From: Gammaproteobacteria bacterium
GTDB taxonomy: Bacteria > Pseudomonadota > Gammaproteobacteria > Enterobacterales > Kangiellaceae
Assembly (NCBI GenBank): GCA_013372875.1
Contig: JABXIW010000381.1
Coordinates: forward strand, 1-24,701
Direction: 5' to 3'
DNA: 24,701 nt
This document shows positions 22,801 to 24,701 of this stretch, piece after piece. Each line of letters opens with the position of its first letter. Position 1 is the stretch's first letter. The translations under genes were made by a program, and so were the position numbers. The notes under the pieces were generated by a model. The model ran no database searches, was not told where the DNA came from, and worked only from the letters and a program-made list of their open reading frames with translations.

Positions 22801-24701
22801 ATGGCTGATAAGGCAAGTTTAAACGATTTACAGCAGCACGATGATTTTATTCGTCGTCACTTGGGTCCGCGTGAAGATGAAATTCAGGCGATGTTGCAGG
22901 AGTTGGGCTTGGAGTCATTGGATGACTTGATCGATAAGGCAGTTCCGCACAAGATCCAAGTGGACAAGCCTTTGGCGGTGGAAGAGTCGCGCTCAGAAGC
23001 AGAAACTTTGGCATATTTGAAAAGCCTAGCCAATAAAAATACCGTCGCTAAATCTTATATCGGTATGGGTTACTACGACACGGTGACGCCAAATGTGATT
23101 TTGCGTAATGTGTTGGAAAATCCAGGTTGGTACACGGCTTATACGCCTTATCAGCCCGAAATTGCTCAAGGTCGTTTGGAAGCGATTTTAAACTTCCAGC
23201 AAATGACATTAGATTTAACAGGCATGGAATTGGCTTCGGCGTCTTTGTTGGATGAAGCCACTGCCGCAGCAGAAGCTATGGCACTTGCTAAGCGTTCTTC
23301 TAAGAATAAAAAATGTAATCTTTTCTTTATCGATAAAAATGTTTTCCCGCAAACCATCGATGTGGTCAAAACCCGTGCTGAACATTACGGTTGGGATGTG
23401 CAAGTTGGTGACTTATCGGAGCTGGAAAGCCTTGATGTATTCGGTGCTTTATTGCAATACACCGACATTAATGGCCAAATTTTAGATCTTGAACCGATCA
23501 TTCAAAAGCTGCACGACAAAAAAGCGATTGCTTGTGTTGCTGCTGACATTATGAGCTTGGTTTTATTAAAATCACCTGGTGAGATGGGCGCCGATGTTGT
23601 GTTTGGTTCAGCGCAGCGCTTTGGTGTACCAATGGGTTTTGGTGGTCCTCACGCAGCATTCTTTGCTACCCGTGATAGCTTTAAGCGCTCGATTCCAGGT
23701 CGTATTATTGGCGTATCCAAAGATACTCGTGGCAACCAAGCGATGCGGATGGCGATGCAAACTCGTGAGCAACACATTCGTCGTGAGAAAGCCACTTCCA
23801 ATATTTGCACTGCACAAGTGCTGCTTGCCAATATTGCCGGTTTTTATGGCGTTTATCATGGCAAGAAAGGTTTAACCAATATCGCAACTCGTATTAATCG
23901 CTATGCTTCAGCCGTAGCGCAAGCAGTGGCTGATGCTGGTATGCAATTGGTCAATAACACTTGGTTTGATACCGTGACCTTTACTGCCACTAATGATGAA
24001 GTTGACGCAATCAAACATCGCGCCGAAGCGGCTGTGATCAACTTACGCTTTGCTGACAATCAAGTGAGCTTCTCGATTGATGAAGCCAAAACTCAAGCCG
24101 ATATAGAAACTTTAATTCAAGTTTTAACGGGCGAAACTTCGAATTTAAACTACTTAGATGGCAAAGCGGAAAGTTCAATTCCAAGTCATCAGGTGCGTAC
24201 TTCTGATTTCCTGACTCACCCAACGTTTAATGCTTATTATTCGGAAACGGATATGTTGCGTTATTTAAAGCGTTTGGAAAATAAAGATTTTTCATTAGCG
24301 CACGGCATGATCCCACTGGGTTCTTGTACCATGAAGTTGAATGCGACTTCTGAGATGATCCCGGTGACTTGGCCAGAATTTGCCAATATCCATCCCTTTG
24401 CGCCAATCGATCAAACCGTTGGCTATATCGAAATGATCAAAGAGTTGGAAGCGGATCTGGTGGAAATCACTGGTTATGACTTTGTGTCGATGCAACCAAA
24501 CTCGGGCGCACAAGGTGAATACGCAGGTTTGTTAGCGATCAAAAAGTACTATGAATCAATTGGCCAAGGCCACCGTAATATTTGTTTGATCCCAAGTTCG
24601 GCCCACGGCACTAACCCTGCATCAGCGCAAATGGCGGGTATGAAAGTAGTCGTAACTAAGTGTGATGACAAGGGTAATGTGGATGTTGCGGATTTGGAAG
24701 C
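22801..24701 (+). CDS. gcvP: Glycine dehydrogenase (decarboxylating), P protein, 3'-truncated by window edge
   Basis: PLP-dependent P protein that decarboxylates glycine and loads the aminomethyl group on the lipoyl arm of GcvH. The frame is open from the ATG at 22801 to the end of the window, 633 complete codons of about 960 for the single-chain form. The N terminus has FIRRHLGP, then [12 protein letters not shown] and [12 protein letters not shown], all typical. [14 protein letters not shown] and [12 protein letters not shown] mark the end of the first half. [14 protein letters not shown] and [13 protein letters not shown] open the second, catalytic half, ending here in [15 protein letters not shown]. 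The PLP lysine lies beyond the window. First and second halves are joined, unlike the split GcvPA/GcvPB form. An AAGGTAG ribosome binding site lies about 10 nt upstream. Confidence 0.97.
   Translation, partial: MADKASLNDLQQHDDFIRRHLGPREDEIQAMLQELGLESLDDLIDKAVPHKIQVDKPLAVEESRSEAETLAYLKSLANKNTVAKSYIGMGYYDTVTPNVILRNVLENPGWYTAYTPYQPEIAQGRLEAILNFQQMTLDLTGMELASASLLDEATAAAEAMALAKRSSKNKKCNLFFIDKNVFPQTIDVVKTRAEHYGWDVQVGDLSELESLDVFGALLQYTDINGQILDLEPIIQKLHDKKAIACVAADIMSLVLLKSPGEMGADVVFGSAQRFGVPMGFGGPHAAFFATRDSFKRSIPGRIIGVSKDTRGNQAMRMAMQTREQHIRREKATSNICTAQVLLANIAGFYGVYHGKKGLTNIATRINRYASAVAQAVADAGMQLVNNTWFDTVTFTATNDEVDAIKHRAEAAVINLRFADNQVSFSIDEAKTQADIETLIQVLTGETSNLNYLDGKAESSIPSHQVRTSDFLTHPTFNAYYSETDMLRYLKRLENKDFSLAHGMIPLGSCTMKLNATSEMIPVTWPEFANIHPFAPIDQTVGYIEMIKELEADLVEITGYDFVSMQPNSGAQGEYAGLLAIKKYYESIGQGHRNICLIPSSAHGTNPASAQMAGMKVVVTKCDDKGNVDVADLE

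Noticed and set aside
1..24701. tRNA genes, CRISPR arrays, transposases or phage genes
   Set aside because: No direct-repeat arrays, transposase frames, attachment-site pairs or tRNA-like cloverleaf segments were seen; every long frame fits a housekeeping or envelope gene.

Overview
The window reads as chromosomal DNA of a Gammaproteobacterium with moderate-to-low GC. The run zapB-like / zapA / 6S RNA / 5-formyl-THF cyclo-ligase facing ygfB / pepP / ubiH / ubiI, with an iron-type ABC pair and gcvT-gcvH-gcvP further along, resembles from memory the arrangement in Pseudomonas aeruginosa. The codon style and gene mix would fit a marine Oceanospirillales-type organism such as Kangiella; that placement is inference. 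Nothing suggests a phage, plasmid, insertion sequence or CRISPR array.

Layout. 1-899: the 3' part of a class II fructose-bisphosphate aldolase gene and its terminator. 936-2243: a response regulator with an unusual membrane anchor. 2257-3489 (minus): serA, first step of serine synthesis. 3680-7347: a stand-alone acyl carrier protein, then the overlapping genes prsK, prsR and a small lipoprotein. PrsK/PrsR is the two-component system usually tied to PEP-CTERM/exosortase exopolysaccharide loci, but no such locus is visible here. 7381-9473 (minus): rpiA, 5-formyl-THF cyclo-ligase, 6S RNA, zapA and a ZapB-like coiled-coil gene. 9639-13910 (plus): ygfB, pepP, ubiH, ubiI, the last three overlapping by 4 nt.

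14052-16400: a secreted protease closely resembling Achromobacter lysyl endopeptidase, with a C-terminal GlyGly-CTERM sorting tail, followed by a small unknown lipoprotein and a strong terminator. 16465-19247: an iron(III) binding lipoprotein and a fused two-domain permease without an adjacent ATPase. A Fur-like box sits on the promoter, and a terminator-like hairpin lies inside the first codons of the permease gene. 19281-20889: a flavin-reductase/VOC operon divergent from soxR. A near-perfect SoxR box lies inside a 19-bp promoter spacer, so the operon is a predicted SoxR target. 20936-24701: glycine cleavage genes gcvT, gcvH and gcvP (cut by the window end), with a ~106-bp imperfect palindrome and a terminator between gcvH and gcvP.

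Functional threads: serine/glycine/one-carbon metabolism (serA, gcvTHP, 5-formyl-THF cyclo-ligase), ubiquinone synthesis and redox stress (ubiH, ubiI, soxR operon), iron uptake, cell division (zapA, ZapB-like) and envelope biology (PrsK/PrsR, GlyGly-CTERM protease, lipoproteins). The parts most worth following are the orphan ACP-PrsK-PrsR-lipoprotein cluster, the membrane-tethered response regulator, the lysyl-endopeptidase-like GlyGly-CTERM protein, and the SoxR-box operon.
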